Notes under the pieces: model-generated
Told to the model about the DNA's origin: nothing
Database searches by the model: none
What the model saw: only the letters and a program-made list of their open reading frames with translations
In this document: positions 9,150 through 17,855 of the stretch, piece after piece
Layout of the letters: the number at the start of each line of letters is the position of its first letter
Position numbering within the stretch: the first letter of the stretch is position 1
Made by a program: the position numbers and the translations under genes
DNA from: Vulcanimicrobiota bacterium
GTDB lineage: Bacteria; Vulcanimicrobiota; Xenobia; Xenobiales; JADMJV01
Assembly (NCBI GenBank): GCA_017307785.1
Contig: JAFKGI010000009.1
Span: forward strand, 1 to 64,000
DNA length: 64,000 nucleotides
Reading direction: 5' to 3'

Positions 9150-9208
9150 ATTCTTTAACAAGAATTAGCACTAACGGATTGTTTATCTCGGTCCGAGATT
9201 GCTATCCT
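9150..9208 (+). promoter_or_regulatory. Promoter with an operator-like palindrome before the giant repeat protein
   Basis: A candidate -35 TTGTTT (9179-9184) and -10 TATCCT (9203-9208) are separated by 18 bases. Filling that spacer is a perfect 15-base inverted repeat, ATCTCGG-T-CCGAGAT (9185-9199), a typical repressor position. Just upstream lies a second inverted repeat, ATTCTT-TAAC-AAGAAT (9150-9165). The promoter elements are moderate matches. The palindrome itself is certain; its role is inferred. Confidence 0.5.
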
Positions 9209-9303
9209 GAAACAGACTATGCAGGTGCATGGTCATTCGTCCGGGAGAGCTCGAAGGGCACAAGCCGATCCGAGACACCGGGCAACAGTTGGAGGAGTCT
9301 TCC

Positions 9304-12300
9304 ATGTCAGGTGAAGTGACCAATCCCGGGAAAGCGATCATCTCGCTGACCCCTCTTGCACAGCCGGCCGCCCCGCCGCCATTGCTGGTTTCGACTCCCC
9401 CGATGGTCTTCGCGCCGGTCCCCGCCACCGTGCAGTTTCAGCAGGTGGCCGGCAACGCCAACCGTGATTTGCAGACCGAACGAAGCCTGGCGGATAGCTG
9501 GTTCTCCTTGATGTCTCCGGCCGCGCGCCCGCCCATGCCCCTGCCGAGCCGCTCCTCCGTCGAGCCACCGCTGCTGCCCGCTCCTACTCCGGATGCGGCC
9601 GCTAATTTGCTGCCCCTGGCCATTCCCTCCTCGTTGCCGGACGCTGCTTCGGCGTTGTGGAATATGCCGAACGCGCTGTCTTCCCCCACCGTTTCGGCCG
9701 CCTCGCGCTCGCTCTACAGTTCCACCTTTGATCAGATGATGAAGTTCCAGAATGCTCCTCTGGCTCAGCCCATCGATCCGAACTCCAAAGAAGGCAAGAA
9801 GCAACTGGAGAAGGCCAAGAAAGCGGAAGAAGCCCGCCTGGCCGAGGAAAAGAAAAAGGCTGAGGAAGCTCGCAAGGCCGAGGAGGCCAAGAAAGCCGCG
9901 GAGGCCAAGAAGAAAGATTCACCCAAGGGACTTGCCAAGATCGTCAGCGGCGCCAAGAAGCTGCTGGGACTGGGCAAGAAAGAGAAGAAGGAAGAGCCGA
10001 AGGAAACCGCCGCTACGGTTAAGACGGGCGCGAACTCGGGCACGGCTGGGAACGCAGGCTCCGCTGCCAAGACCGAACCGGTCGCGGTCAAGCCGCCCGC
10101 CGCTCAAGAGGCTCCCAAGGACCCCGCCGCCGTCGCCAAGGATGCCCCCGCTGCTGAGGCTGCGGCCGCTCCGCCCCAGAGCGCCATGGATAAGACCGTC
10201 TCCGAATTGGCCGGGACCACCGACCCGAAGACCGGTAAAAACAAGGACGGCAAAGATGTGGTCGTGGTCGACGGTTTGACCGTCAAGGAAGACGCCTCCG
10301 GTGCCCATCTGGAGAAAACCGCCACCGTGGTGACGTCCAGCACGGACAAGAAGGGCAATGTCACCACCACCGTCACCAAGGTCAACGAAGACGGTGAGAA
10401 GGTTGAGGAGCAGACCACCAAGGTCTCCAAGAAGGAAAAGGAAGCCAACGACAAGGCGAACGCTCAGGCCGAGCAGATGCGCCGCCTGCAGGAAGCCCAG
10501 AATCCCACCAAGGACAAAGAAGCTGCTCCGCTGAGCCAGATCAAGGATCAGAGCAAGGATGCGGCCACTCCGAACCCGGCCGCCCCCAATAGTCAGATCA
10601 AGGACCAGTCCGCTCCCGCCCCCGAGGGTGAGGAAGCCGCCGTTGCTGCTCCTCCCAAGAAGAAGGATGACGTCAGCATGATCAGCGATACCACCGCTGA
10701 CAATAGCGTCGCCCGGGCTCGCGCCGACCGCAAGGACGTGAGCATGGTCGATGACCACGTCGCCATTGAGGCTTCCAAGAAGAAGTCGGAAGTTCCGAAA
10801 GAGGGCGATGCCAAAACCGGTGAGGTCAAAGACCCCAAGACGGGAGACGTCAAGGACCTCAAAACTGGAGAAGTCAAAGACGCCAAGACCGGCGATATCA
10901 AGGACCCGAACACGGGTGAAGTCAGGGATGCGCGCACCGGCGATATCAAGGACCTGAGGACTGGCGAAGTCAAGGACGCGAAAACCGGCGAGATTAAGAA
11001 TGCCGAGAAGCCTGCCGAAGCGGTCAAGGCTGAGGAGGCTCCGGCCGCTAAATCAGCGGTCGACAGCAATGCTCCGGTGGCCAGGGCGGACGCCCCCGCC
11101 GCTCCTAAAACCGAAGTCGCTTCCAAGACCGAGGTGGCTCCTAAGGCTGAGGTTGCGCCCAAGTCCGAGGTGATTCCCAAAGCTGAAGTGGCTCCTAAGG
11201 CCGAGGTTGCGCCCAAGTCCGAGGTGACTCCCAAAGCTGAAGTGGCTCCTAAGGCCGAGGTTGCGCCCAAGGCCGAGGTGGCTCCCAAAGCCGAAGTAGC
11301 TCCTAAGGCTGAGGTTGCGCCCAAGTCCGAGGTGACTCCCAAAGCCGAAGTCGCTCCTAAGGCCGAGGTCGCCCCCAAGTCCGAGGTGGCTGGCAAAGCC
11401 GAAGTTGCTCCTAAAACGGAAGTTGCGCCCAAGTCTGAGGTGGCTCCCAAGGCAGAAGTCACTCCCAAGGCAGAAGTTGCGCCCAAGACAGAGGTGGCTC
11501 CAAAGGCCGAGGCTGCACCTAAGGCCGAAGTGGCTCCTAGAGCTGAGGTTGCTCCCAAGAGCGACTCGGTGAAGGCTGACCCGGGCCCCCGAGCCGAGGC
11601 TCCCAAAGCAGACCCGCTTTCGGCTGACGCAGCCCCTGTGGCGAAGATTTCGGAGTCGAAAGCGGAAGTCAAATCGGGCCCTGCCCCGGCCCCGAGTTCG
11701 AATGCGCCGGTGTCCGAGGTCGCGACCGAAAAGGTTGTGGCCCAACCTACGGTCACTGCGGCGACTCCGTCCAGGCCTGCCGTCGTGAACGCGGCTCCCT
11801 CCCAGCCCGCCCCGGCCGTCACCAGGGAAGTTCAGGCCGAAGCCCCGGCCCCCACTGCTCCCGTCTCCGCTCCGACGGTGGCGGCTCCGACCGTTTCCGC
11901 TTCTCGTCCCCCTGCCCAGGCTCCGGCCGGTCAGAACAATAACAACGCCAACCCCGGTCCGACGGTGGCGAACTTTGTTTCGAGCCCAACCGTGGATCCG
12001 GCACCGGTCATCAGCAATGCTCCGACCGTCGCTCCCAAGAATTTGACCGCGGCAGTCAGCGCAGGCGCGGCCTCGACCGCGGGTGCGCCGCCGACTTCAG
12101 TCGCGTCTCAGCCGGGCCAGGCACCGACGGCTGCCAATCCGGCCCCCACTCGACCCAATGCCAATCCGGTCAGCGCGGTCAGCCAGGCAGGACCTCAGTT
12201 GACTCCGCCCACAGCCGAAGCCCCGGTTCCGGTGGCCACGCCGGCGCCGATCAGCCGGCCCGTGACGGGAGTTGGCAACGCCCCTCAAGTCTCAGCGCAG

Positions 12301-13749
12301 AGCAATGCGGCCATCGTTCGCCCCCAACCTGTGGTGACGCCCAGCCAGAACCTGGAAGTTGGCTCAGCTCCCAACGCGGTTTCCACTCCGGCCGCTCCGG
12401 CTGTGGTCGATCGCAAGATCGCGGCCGCCAGCGCTGGCGGGGCCGCTACCGCCAGTGGCGCCTCGACGGTCAGCGCATCTCCGGCCCCGGCATCCGGCGT
12501 CCAGAGTCGGGTCACGAGTGGGACGGGCGATGCGCTCGCCAGCGGAAATGCTCCGATCCAGGCTCAGGCGGGCGGAGGACAGTCTGCGCGCAACTACAGC
12601 GCGCCTCAGGCGACTCCCCCGGTCAGCTTCTCCCCGGCCGAGGGAACGGCTCCGGTTTCGGCGCGTCCTTCCCAGCAGGCCGCCGCCGCCCCGGCTCCAG
12701 CCCCCCAGGCGCCTGCCGCAGCTCCGGCGCCTCAGGCATCTGCCGCGGTCCCGGCTCAGGCTCCCCAGGCTCAGGCCTCGGCTCCTCAGGCTCAGTCTAC
12801 GCCGGCACCGGCACCGCGGGTCGCAACCAGTGAGTCTCCGGCTCGTCCGGCCGTGGTCAGCACGCCGCCGGCCGCCCCTGCTCCAGTTGCTCGCAACGAA
12901 GAGCCGGTTCGGCCGCTGGACAATCAGGAGGTCGCCTCGTCCGCCCCCAGTCTGGCGCAGACTTTGGCGAAAGAGGCTCTCTCCCCAACGACCACTCCCG
13001 GCCTGGCGGAGGCGCAGTCCACAGCTGCGGCCGCGGGCACCGAGGCTAAGAAGGCTAAAACTGCCGAAACCGCGGTGGCGACGGAAGTCGCGGATACAGC
13101 CGAGGCGGTCGAAGCTGCTGCCGCAGGTCCAGTACCTCAGGCCGTAGTTCCGGGCGTGATCATGGCCGGCCAGCATGTGGCCGGCAGCGCCGCGGCCGCG
13201 GGCTCGGGTCAGAGCAGCGAAGAAGGCATCGGCTCCGTTGGGGAGGTCTCGCGACCCACCCAACGGGTGGCGGTGGAGACGCAAGGCCGTCAGGCTGCTC
13301 AGACCACCCAGAACCAGAGCGAGACGCAACAGAATCAAAATGCCACCGGGAATTCCGGCGGCGGCAATATGGAGGGAGGCACCGGCGGCGGCGACAGCAA
13401 CGCGGGTGGTCACTCTTCCGGCGGTCATCAGCAGGGGCACCAACAACAGGCCTCAGCGCAGAACGCCATCGCCAACATGCCGGTCTCCGATCTGCAGGCT
13501 TTGATTCAAATGCTTTTTGGTGAAGGGCAAACCAGTGGTCAGAATTCCGGCCAGGGCTCCGGTGAAGGCGCGGGCGATTCCGAGGTTGGCGAGGAGATCG
13601 GCGAAGTCGCCGCGCCCGAGCATTCCGAGGCTGCCGCCGCACCGGTCCAGACCGCTGAGGAGGCCATCCAGGCGCGAACTCTCAGCCGTGTCAGCGACCT
13701 GGTAGACCCGACCCTCGACTTCAGCCACATCCTCAAAAGACCCAAGTAA
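9304..13749 (+). CDS. Giant low-complexity repeat protein (about 1,480 residues)
   Basis: I do not recognise a family. The ATG at 9304 follows GGAGGAG at a good distance; an in-frame ATG at 9229 would add 25 residues. Residues 1-150 are Pro/Ala-rich. Residues about 160-230 form a Lys/Glu/Ala coiled-coil-like stretch (repeats of KKAEEAR type). Then follow 8 octapeptides (KTGEVKDx) and 25 hexapeptides (KAEVAP), and 600 residues rich in Ala, Pro, Val and Ser. The C-terminus is rich in Gln and Gly and ends in a short helical region with VSDLQALIQMLFGEG. There is no signal peptide, membrane segment or catalytic domain. It is probably an extended, largely disordered structural or scaffolding protein. 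A TonB-like or FliK-like (hook-length, Ala/Pro-rich) role is possible but unsupported. Confidence 0.75.
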   Translation: MSGEVTNPGKAIISLTPLAQPAAPPPLLVSTPPMVFAPVPATVQFQQVAGNANRDLQTERSLADSWFSLMSPAARPPMPLPSRSSVEPPLLPAPTPDAAANLLPLAIPSSLPDAASALWNMPNALSSPTVSAASRSLYSSTFDQMMKFQNAPLAQPIDPNSKEGKKQLEKAKKAEEARLAEEKKKAEEARKAEEAKKAAEAKKKDSPKGLAKIVSGAKKLLGLGKKEKKEEPKETAATVKTGANSGTAGNAGSAAKTEPVAVKPPAAQEAPKDPAAVAKDAPAAEAAAAPPQSAMDKTVSELAGTTDPKTGKNKDGKDVVVVDGLTVKEDASGAHLEKTATVVTSSTDKKGNVTTTVTKVNEDGEKVEEQTTKVSKKEKEANDKANAQAEQMRRLQEAQNPTKDKEAAPLSQIKDQSKDAATPNPAAPNSQIKDQSAPAPEGEEAAVAAPPKKKDDVSMISDTTADNSVARARADRKDVSMVDDHVAIEASKKKSEVPKEGDAKTGEVKDPKTGDVKDLKTGEVKDAKTGDIKDPNTGEVRDARTGDIKDLRTGEVKDAKTGEIKNAEKPAEAVKAEEAPAAKSAVDSNAPVARADAPAAPKTEVASKTEVAPKAEVAPKSEVIPKAEVAPKAEVAPKSEVTPKAEVAPKAEVAPKAEVAPKAEVAPKAEVAPKSEVTPKAEVAPKAEVAPKSEVAGKAEVAPKTEVAPKSEVAPKAEVTPKAEVAPKTEVAPKAEAAPKAEVAPRAEVAPKSDSVKADPGPRAEAPKADPLSADAAPVAKISESKAEVKSGPAPAPSSNAPVSEVATEKVVAQPTVTAATPSRPAVVNAAPSQPAPAVTREVQAEAPAPTAPVSAPTVAAPTVSASRPPAQAPAGQNNNNANPGPTVANFVSSPTVDPAPVISNAPTVAPKNLTAAVSAGAASTAGAPPTSVASQPGQAPTAANPAPTRPNANPVSAVSQAGPQLTPPTAEAPVPVATPAPISRPVTGVGNAPQVSAQSNAAIVRPQPVVTPSQNLEVGSAPNAVSTPAAPAVVDRKIAAASAGGAATASGASTVSASPAPASGVQSRVTSGTGDALASGNAPIQAQAGGGQSARNYSAPQATPPVSFSPAEGTAPVSARPSQQAAAAPAPAPQAPAAAPAPQASAAVPAQAPQAQASAPQAQSTPAPAPRVATSESPARPAVVSTPPAAPAPVARNEEPVRPLDNQEVASSAPSLAQTLAKEALSPTTTPGLAEAQSTAAAAGTEAKKAKTAETAVATEVADTAEAVEAAAAGPVPQAVVPGVIMAGQHVAGSAAAAGSGQSSEEGIGSVGEVSRPTQRVAVETQGRQAAQTTQNQSETQQNQNATGNSGGGNMEGGTGGGDSNAGGHSSGGHQQGHQQQASAQNAIANMPVSDLQALIQMLFGEGQTSGQNSGQGSGEGAGDSEVGEEIGEVAAPEHSEAAAAPVQTAEEAIQARTLSRVSDLVDPTLDFSHILKRPK
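10813..11004 (+). repeat. Eight 24-base coding repeats (KTGEVKDx)
   Basis: Eight head-to-tail units of 8 codons encode variants of K-T-G-[ED]-[VI]-K-D-x inside the giant protein. The units differ at synonymous and conservative positions (for example NTGEVRDA, RTGDIKDL), so the array is old or under selection for the peptide pattern. Confidence 0.9.
11107..11556 (+). repeat. Twenty-five 18-base coding repeats (KAEVAP)
   Basis: Exactly 25 units of 6 codons encode K-[AST]-E-V-[AIT]-P-like hexapeptides in the giant protein. Alternating Lys and Glu every six residues with Pro gives a stiff, extended polyampholyte. Serine and threonine variants (KSEVTP, KTEVAP) recur at irregular intervals. The near-identical 18-base units invite slipped-strand length changes. 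Confidence 0.93.
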
Positions 13750-13755
13750 CTTCGG

Positions 13756-13786
13756 GCTCGAGCCAGGTTTTGCACCTGGCTCGAGC
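13756..13786 (+). terminator. Thirteen-base-pair hairpin after the giant protein gene
   Basis: GCTCGAGCCAGGT (13756-13768) pairs perfectly with ACCTGGCTCGAGC (13774-13786) around a 5-base loop, 7 bases after the stop codon. No T-tract follows on either strand, so it may be a transcript-end stabiliser or factor-assisted terminator rather than a simple intrinsic terminator. Confidence 0.5.
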
Positions 13787-13830
13787 AAAGCTCCGGCCCA
13801 TTCGAGAATGTTAGAGCTCTGGGGGCTTGA

Positions 13831-14331
13831 GTGGACCAGGAAATTCTGTTAATGAAGCCGCGCATTTTCCCTGACGCGCGCGGCTATTTTTACGAATGCC
13901 ATCGCCTGAGCGACACGCGGACGCTACCGCTGGTACAGAGCAACCTGTGCCGATCGCGGCGGGGGGTGCTGCGAGGACTGCACCTGCAGAAGGTCCAGCC
14001 CCAGGCCAAACTGGTCAGCGTGGTGCGTGGTGCCATCTTCGACGTAGCCGTGGATGTGCGTCCTCAGTCTCCAACGTTTGGGCAATGGCGCGGTTTCCGG
14101 TTGGATGATGAGAACCATCATCAACTCTACATCCCCATCGGTTTTGCACACGGATACTGCGTTTTGTCGGAGGAAGCAGATATTCTTTATCAATGCTCCG
14201 ATTACTATCATCCCGGTTCGGAAGTCAGCATTCTCTGGAACGACTCTGACATCGGTATCGAGTGGCCCGTCTCGGACCCTATCCTTTCCCAAAAGGATGC
14301 GCTGGGCATTCCCCTCCAGGAATACGCGTGA
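13831..14331 (+). CDS. rfbC: dTDP-4-dehydrorhamnose 3,5-epimerase
   Basis: RfbC/RmlC makes dTDP-4-keto-L-rhamnose by double epimerisation for surface polysaccharide. The 166-residue protein has the cupin pattern of the family: KPRIFPDARGYFYECHR, then GVLRGLHLQ with the catalytic histidine, DVAVDVRPQSPTFGQW, and IPIGFAHGYCVLSEEADILYQCSDYY with the catalytic tyrosine region. The start is GTG at 13831. Its stop overlaps the rfbD start (GTGA), so the two are translationally coupled. The partners rfbA and rfbB are not in the window. Confidence 0.93.
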   Translation: MDQEILLMKPRIFPDARGYFYECHRLSDTRTLPLVQSNLCRSRRGVLRGLHLQKVQPQAKLVSVVRGAIFDVAVDVRPQSPTFGQWRGFRLDDENHHQLYIPIGFAHGYCVLSEEADILYQCSDYYHPGSEVSILWNDSDIGIEWPVSDPILSQKDALGIPLQEYA

Positions 14332-15179
14332 AGGTGCTGCTGGTGGGAGCCGGCGGACAGCTGGCGCAGCACCTGATTCCGAACTTTCCCCATCTTGTCG
14401 CGTTGACTCGCCACCAGCTCGATTTGACCGACCGTGCTCAGGTGACCGGGGCTTTGCGACATCATCGTCCCGACTGCGTGATCAATGCGGCTGCCTACAC
14501 GGCGGTAGATCTGGCCGAAGAACAGCGGGATCAGGCTTTTGCTACAAACGCGGACGCACCCGCTGCCCTGGCTCAAGAGTGCCAGAAGTCTTCTACCCCC
14601 CTGGTGCATTTTTCTACCGACTACGTGTTCCCGGGTGGTGGCAGCCGTCCCTGGAAAGAGACCGATGCTTGCAGCCCTATCAATCAGTACGGAGCCAGTA
14701 AGTGGGCTGGTGAGGAACACGTTCGCCGAGAATGCGAACAACATCTGATCCTGAGAGTGAGCTGGTTGTTCGGAGCGTTCGGTCAGAACTTCGTGAAGAC
14801 CATTCTACGCCTGGCAGGCGAGCGCGAGCAACTTCGGGTGGTCAGCGACCAGCAGGGATGCCCCACCTGGTGCGGCCATTTGTCCCCGGTGGTCCAGGGA
14901 TTGCTCGAGAGTCGCCGCTGGGGGACCTATCATTACTGCGACGCACCCGCGAGCAATTGGTGGGAGTTCGCGCGCACCGTCGTCGACCAGGCTGTGGAGC
15001 TCGGCTGGCCCCTGAAGGCCCGCGAAGTTATACCGATCTCGACCGCGGACTTTCCCACCAAGGCGCTGCGGCCGACCTTCTCTGTGCTGGACTGCACCAG
15101 GCTGGCGGAACTGGGCATTTTTCAAAGCGACTGGTGTGAGGGTTTGGAGCGCACTCTCAGGGAGCTGGGTCGTCCCTGA
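14328..15179 (+). CDS. rfbD: dTDP-4-dehydrorhamnose reductase
   Basis: RfbD/RmlD reduces dTDP-4-keto-L-rhamnose to dTDP-L-rhamnose with NAD(P)H. The 283-residue protein opens with the Rossmann motif LLVGAGGQLAQ. It has the short-chain dehydrogenase serine/threonine region (HFSTDYVFPG), in which the tyrosine and flanking residues match, and YGASKWAGEE, the YxxxK catalytic pair. The GTG start at 14328 overlaps the rfbC stop by 4 bases; a longer reading frame from 14262 would run back through rfbC. Together the pair supplies the last two steps of dTDP-rhamnose synthesis. Confidence 0.94.
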   Translation: MKVLLVGAGGQLAQHLIPNFPHLVALTRHQLDLTDRAQVTGALRHHRPDCVINAAAYTAVDLAEEQRDQAFATNADAPAALAQECQKSSTPLVHFSTDYVFPGGGSRPWKETDACSPINQYGASKWAGEEHVRRECEQHLILRVSWLFGAFGQNFVKTILRLAGEREQLRVVSDQQGCPTWCGHLSPVVQGLLESRRWGTYHYCDAPASNWWEFARTVVDQAVELGWPLKAREVIPISTADFPTKALRPTFSVLDCTRLAELGIFQSDWCEGLERTLRELGRP

Positions 15180-15186
15180 GATTCTC

Positions 15187-16443
15187 CTATTTGGGGATAG
15201 CGGCGGTCAGGTTGCGAGGGCCCTGGGGAGTGACCAACACGTTGTCTTCGATGCGCATACCTCCCAGCTCGATCCAGGGGTCTAAGCTCTCCCAATTCAC
15301 CTGGTCCTGATGTTTGCTCCGTTTCTCGGGATCGTTGAGCAAGGCTGGAATGAAGTAGAGGCCGGGCTCGACCGTTACCAGGTAGTCTGCCTCCAGGGGA
15401 AGGTCCATCCGAATGCGCGCGCCGGCGAAAGTGCGAGCCTCGCTACGACCCGGCGCCAGGCCGCTGGCGTCACGCACGCCCAGGCCCAACATGTGGCCCA
15501 GGCCGTGCGGAAAGAAGAGAGCGATGGTCTCCCGTTCCACCGCTTCTTGAGCAGAACAGCGCAGCACTCCAAGCTGGCGCAAGCCTTCCGCCAGTTCGGT
15601 GGCCGTGCGCACATGCAGGTCGCCCCACTCGACGCCGACCTGGCAGCCTTCGAGCGCGTTGATTTGAGCCTGGAGCAAGATGGTGTGCAGGTCGCGCTGG
15701 CGCTCGCTCCACTGTCCGTCCACCGGATAGACCCGGGTCACATCCGCCGTGTAGCCATCCAGAGAGCCGCCGGCGTCGATCAGAACCAGCTCTCCCGCCG
15801 CCATGCGGCGACCACTGGCGGGCCAGTGAAGCACGGCGCTGTTGGCCCCGGAACCCACGATGGTGCCATAGCCCGGGCAATCCGCTCCGCCTAAAAAGAA
15901 CTCCGCCTCGAGACGGATAGCGATTTCTCGCTCGCTGATTCCCGGCTGAATCCACTCCGGCACGCGGGCGTAGCCGCGAGCGCTGGCCTCGATGGCGCGG
16001 GTGACCAGCGCCACTTCGCCAGCGTCTTTGGGCCGGCGCAAATGCTGGATCTCGCGACAGACCCGCTGGGACAGCAATTCGTCGCCGGAAAACTTGGGAT
16101 GACTGGCGCCGATCACGGACAGCGGGCGTCCGCCGCGATTGTCTAACCAGGCGGGCAGGTCCGCAATGTCCAGGCCGCCGGCTTCACCGTCGGCTCCCTC
16201 CCACACGCGTTCCGCCTGCGAGATGGGCACCCGAAAATCCGTCCAGCCCTCGTCCGGATCGAAGGCCAGCACTCCACCGGCCCGGCGCAGGCCACTCAGC
16301 CAATAATAATGAGGATGAGCTACGAACGGATAAGTCTGATCCTGGCCCCCCGGAATTCCGATGGGTTCACCCGCCACCACCAGCACCAGGGTTTGAAGAG
16401 GAGTTAGAATTTGGGCCGCTCGGGCCTGTCTCGAGGATTGCAT
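15187..16443 (-). CDS. Xaa-Pro aminopeptidase-like M24 metallopeptidase
   Basis: A 418-residue aminopeptidase P-type enzyme that removes N-terminal residues preceding proline. The five metal ligands are all visible: two aspartates in LIDAGGSLDGYTADVTRV, the histidine in GLGHMLGLGVRD, glutamate in TVEPGLYFIP and glutamate in GGMRIEDNVLVT. The N-terminal half is the creatinase/prolidase-N domain (DQTYPFVAHPHYYWLSGL). I chose the ATG at 16443 because the family N-terminus (RAAQILTPLQTLV) begins just after it. This start lies 77 bases inside the end of the MATE gene, an unusually long same-strand overlap. Confidence 0.88.
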   Translation of the reverse strand: MQSSRQARAAQILTPLQTLVLVVAGEPIGIPGGQDQTYPFVAHPHYYWLSGLRRAGGVLAFDPDEGWTDFRVPISQAERVWEGADGEAGGLDIADLPAWLDNRGGRPLSVIGASHPKFSGDELLSQRVCREIQHLRRPKDAGEVALVTRAIEASARGYARVPEWIQPGISEREIAIRLEAEFFLGGADCPGYGTIVGSGANSAVLHWPASGRRMAAGELVLIDAGGSLDGYTADVTRVYPVDGQWSERQRDLHTILLQAQINALEGCQVGVEWGDLHVRTATELAEGLRQLGVLRCSAQEAVERETIALFFPHGLGHMLGLGVRDASGLAPGRSEARTFAGARIRMDLPLEADYLVTVEPGLYFIPALLNDPEKRSKHQDQVNWESLDPWIELGGMRIEDNVLVTPQGPRNLTAAIPK

Positions 16444-17797
16444 CGCCCATCGTTCTGGACGGCTCGGGATCAGGCCTCCACACCGAACTGCGGGCAAAGA
16501 TGATTAGATAGAGCAGGCCCTCCAGGCTACGCGAAGCCACCATCGCGGCCCAGATGCCGTTCAGTTGGTAGAGGCTGGCTCCAAATCGAGCCATGGGCAG
16601 GCGGACGGCAGCGCAGCCGCTGGCAGCCAATCCTGCCAGCAGAGGCCGGCCGGCGCCGGACATGACGCCCTCCAGTACAACCGAGACGCCGGTGCTCCAT
16701 TGGCAGAGCGACATCCAGCGCAGATAGTGGACGGCTTTCTCCAAAACCTCCGGATCCGAGCTGAAAATCAGCACCATGGGGCGGGCGAAGACAAAGAGGG
16801 CCAGCGAACTGACGGCCATCAACACCGAAACCAGGTAAACCGCCTGCTCGCCGGCCTGATAGGCTTTACGGCGGTCGCCGGCGCCCATATGTTGCCCGAC
16901 CAGAGTGATCGAGGCCACCCCCAGTCCGTGGCTGACCAGGTAGGAGAAGCTTTCGATGCGATGACCCAGGCCGAGAGCGGCCAGAGCCGACGGGCCGTAG
17001 CTTCCGACCAGCGGAGCCATCAGCATATAGATCAGGCAAAAGAAAGCGGCCGTCAGCGCCGTAGGCAGCCCGATGCGCAAGACTTCCCCGAGCCAGCGCC
17101 AGGCCGGTCGAAAGTTCCCCAGCCGTCGCTGCAACAGGATGACGAACAGCACCGATACGCAGAGAAAGCTGAATCCAGAGGCGTAAGCCGCTCCGCGCAG
17201 ACCGAAGCCTTTCCAGGACCCGAATCCCAGAATCAGCAGAGGGTCCAGAGTAAAATTGACGGCAAAACCAATGGCGTAGAGGCGTAAGGGGGTGCGGGTG
17301 TCGCCATAGGCGCGCAGGATCCCCGACATGCATTCATTGAGGCAGAAGATCGGTGCGAACCAGAAGACCTGGCGCAGGTAGAGAGTGCCTTCTTTCAGCA
17401 CCGGCTGCACCTCGGGATTGTGGCTGGCCTGCCAGGTCAGGTAGGGGTCGGCGAAGAGCTGGATGAGCAGGCAGAGAACAGAGCCCAGGCCGACCCCGGC
17501 CGCCACCGCCAGCCAGCCCACGCGCCGGCCTTCCTCTTCCTGGCCGGCTCCAACCCGCTGGGCGATGACCGAGTTGGCTCCGGTGGAAATCATGCCGGTC
17601 AGGGCGAAGAGCATCCAGATGGTGAAACTGCAAAGGTTCACGGCTGCCAATGCGGCGGTGCCCAGCTTTCCGACCCAGTAGCCATTCACAAAATTGAATG
17701 CCGTTTCCAAGGTCATGGCCCCGGTCAGGGGAATGCACAATTGCAGCAAAGCCCGTCGCAGGGGTAAATGGGTCAGGTTCGCTTGAGAAGCGTTCAC
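16367..17797 (-). CDS. MATE-family multidrug/sodium antiporter
   Basis: A 476-residue, 12-helix inner-membrane exporter of the MATE family. It shows the paired six-helix halves, with characteristic N-terminal residues (PLTGAMTLETAFNFVNGYWVGKLG, and GANSVIAQRVGAGQ) repeated in the second half (GVASITLVGQHMGAGDRRKA). It should expel organic cations or toxic metabolites using a sodium or proton gradient. The GTG at 17797 has GGAAGGG 7 bases upstream; a GTG at 17836 would add 13 residues. The last 25 residues (Pro/Asn/Ser/Gly-rich) are read from DNA that also encodes the N-terminus of the peptidase downstream. Confidence 0.9.
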   Translation of the reverse strand: MNASQANLTHLPLRRALLQLCIPLTGAMTLETAFNFVNGYWVGKLGTAALAAVNLCSFTIWMLFALTGMISTGANSVIAQRVGAGQEEEGRRVGWLAVAAGVGLGSVLCLLIQLFADPYLTWQASHNPEVQPVLKEGTLYLRQVFWFAPIFCLNECMSGILRAYGDTRTPLRLYAIGFAVNFTLDPLLILGFGSWKGFGLRGAAYASGFSFLCVSVLFVILLQRRLGNFRPAWRWLGEVLRIGLPTALTAAFFCLIYMLMAPLVGSYGPSALAALGLGHRIESFSYLVSHGLGVASITLVGQHMGAGDRRKAYQAGEQAVYLVSVLMAVSSLALFVFARPMVLIFSSDPEVLEKAVHYLRWMSLCQWSTGVSVVLEGVMSGAGRPLLAGLAASGCAAVRLPMARFGASLYQLNGIWAAMVASRSLEGLLYLIIFARSSVWRPDPEPSRTMGDAILETGPSGPNSNSSSNPGAGGGG

Positions 17798-17855
17798 GGG
17801 AGCGCCCTTCCGTTCACCGCTCAGCGGACCCTTCACTCGGAAAGGTCGGCCGAAG

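Noticed and set aside
11107..11556. CRISPR array
   Set aside because: The 18-base repeats are contiguous, without unique spacers, and in frame in a coding sequence. No cas gene is present in the window.
10593..11822. Antisense reading frames over the giant repeat protein
   Set aside because: They are mirror images of the KAEVAP array (GATSALGATS-type strings). No ribosome site, and the forward frame explains the codon periodicity.
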